DNA from: Coemansia sp. RSA 1804 | Lineage: Eukaryota > Kickxellomycota > Kickxellomycetes > Kickxellales > Kickxellaceae | Length of the DNA: 33,179 nucleotides | Assembly (NCBI GenBank): GCA_027578815.1 | Contig: JANBTH010000126.1 | Span: 1-33,179, forward strand | Direction of reading: 5' to 3' | Made by a program: the position numbers and the translations under genes | In this document: one piece after another, positions 32,769-33,179 of the stretch | Numbering within the stretch: the first letter of the stretch is position 1 | Layout: each line of letters opens with the position of its first letter | The notes under the pieces: model-generated | Told to the model about the DNA's origin: nothing | Seen by the model: the letters and a program-made list of their open reading frames with translations, nothing else | Databases searched by the model: none

Positions 32769-32871
32769 CTCTTTTCATTTACTGCTAGAGATCATGAGGT
32801 TTTTTTGCTGACCTCATTTTTATTCTCTTTTATAATTTTTTTTAATTTTTTTGTTCTAGTTGTCGCTAATC

Positions 32872-33179
32872 ATGAATGGAAATACTTTGCTAGAGTCTGC
32901 TTTTACATCTGATCGTCATTCTGCCTTTACGCAATGGCAATGGGCAAGGTAAATATAAAAAGTGTATAATATGGCAAGTATGTTGTTATCCTTATCCATA
33001 CCCAACATGTTGGTTACCAATATTTGCTTTCCCCCCTTTTATCATCAACAACCAGGCAAGCCAATAGGACAACTGATGATGGTTTTTTTAATGTCTATTC
33101 ATTTTGCTTTGCTTTGCTTTGCTTTGCTTTGCTTTAGAGCCTGCAAAGCCCTTGAGAGCTTCTTTTTGCCTCCGCCATT
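32872..33179 (+). CDS. Partial 5' end of an unidentified gene with a probable intron
   Basis: The ATG at 32872 opens a short frame with coding-like codons (MNGNTLLESAFTSDRHSA...) that hits a stop after 26 codons unless spliced. A donor-like AG|GTAAAT sits at 32949, exactly before the stop. A textbook acceptor, a TTTGC pyrimidine run ending TTTAG at 33137, restores the frame into GC-richer coding-like sequence (RACKALESFFLPPP) that continues past the edge. The inferred intron is about 189 bases, with a CTGAT branch-like sequence at 33073. An alternative acceptor (CAACCAG, about 33054) also stays open. No family is recognised from about 40 residues. A TATA box lies 205 bases upstream. Would be the only intron-bearing gene in the window. 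Confidence 0.42.
33103..33135. repeat. (TTTGC)n pentanucleotide repeat
   Basis: 6.6 perfect copies of TTTGC, ending directly in TTTAG. It probably forms the polypyrimidine tract of the intron described for the right-edge gene, so its length could affect splicing. Confidence 0.9.

Larger units (their letters stand above)
31259..32871. other. Long divergent intergenic region
   Basis: About 1.6 kb between NAA30 (leftward) and the gene at 32872 (rightward), the longest non-coding stretch with promoter-like elements: CACGTG at 31430, TATAAA at 31491, TATATAAA at 32667 and TTG/GTTT microsatellites. Open frames of 109-115 codons at 31530-31918 and 87 codons at 31987-32250 match no family I recognise and are Ser/Phe/Leu-rich; a small unannotated gene cannot be excluded. 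Confidence 0.5.

Noticed and set aside
1..33179. CRISPR arrays, tRNA or rRNA genes, complete transposons
   Set aside because: No regularly spaced repeats, no cloverleaf or internal box pairs recognised by eye, and no transposase, integrase or reverse transcriptase motifs in any frame. A tRNAscan or RepeatMasker run would be decisive.

Overview
This window looks like nuclear DNA from a gene-dense, intron-poor fungus. Eukaryotic markers include a Vti1-type SNARE, a NatC acetyltransferase catalytic subunit, an Rsc7/Swp82-type chromatin remodelling subunit, a CLPTM1-family membrane protein, a GPI-anchored cysteine-rich surface protein, an AA9-type polysaccharide monooxygenase and a single-chain purine synthase. 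Nearly every gene is one uninterrupted frame with short spacers and AATAAA poly(A) signals. That style, together with tandem F-box-like paralogues and a BAHD acyltransferase, suggests an early-diverging fungus such as Kickxellomycotina (Coemansia relatives). This placement is inference, not proof.

Layout. 1-1677: very AT-rich, with only decayed or broken open frames. 1678-2613: secreted AA9-type LPMO with an altered second coordination sphere. 3075-5684: large orphan P-loop NTPase, followed by a perfect 3' hairpin. 6216-7094 (+) and 7173-7883 (-): a membrane-anchored SDR converging on VTI1. 8606-10852 (+) and 10877-11752 (-): Rsc7/Npl6-like subunit converging, 24 bp apart, on an orphan gene with LPAY/PPAY motifs. 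12767-14395: CLPTM1 family. 14764-16287: cofactor-independent phosphoglycerate mutase. 16442-17077: eight-cysteine GPI-anchored surface protein. 18224-19744: BAHD-type acyltransferase. 20148-25579: three tandem full-length F-box-like paralogues. 25964-30553: FGAM synthase (de novo purine synthesis). 30671-31258 (-): NAA30. 31259-32871: a long divergent intergenic region. 32872-end: the 5' end of a further gene that appears to carry a spliceosomal intron.

The window alternates between GC-rich conserved genes (phosphoglycerate mutase, FGAM synthase, Rsc7) and AT-rich, lineage-specific or fast-evolving genes (LPMO, acyltransferase, F-box trio). There is no operon logic; genes appear to be expressed individually, with several tail-to-tail pairs sharing very short 3' spacers. 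The best candidates for undescribed biology are the orphan NTPase, the F-box trio beside an acyltransferase, the LPMO with Gln-to-Glu and Tyr-to-Phe changes and an arginine-rich tail, and the PPxY orphan. No CRISPR, tRNA, rRNA or complete transposon was seen.
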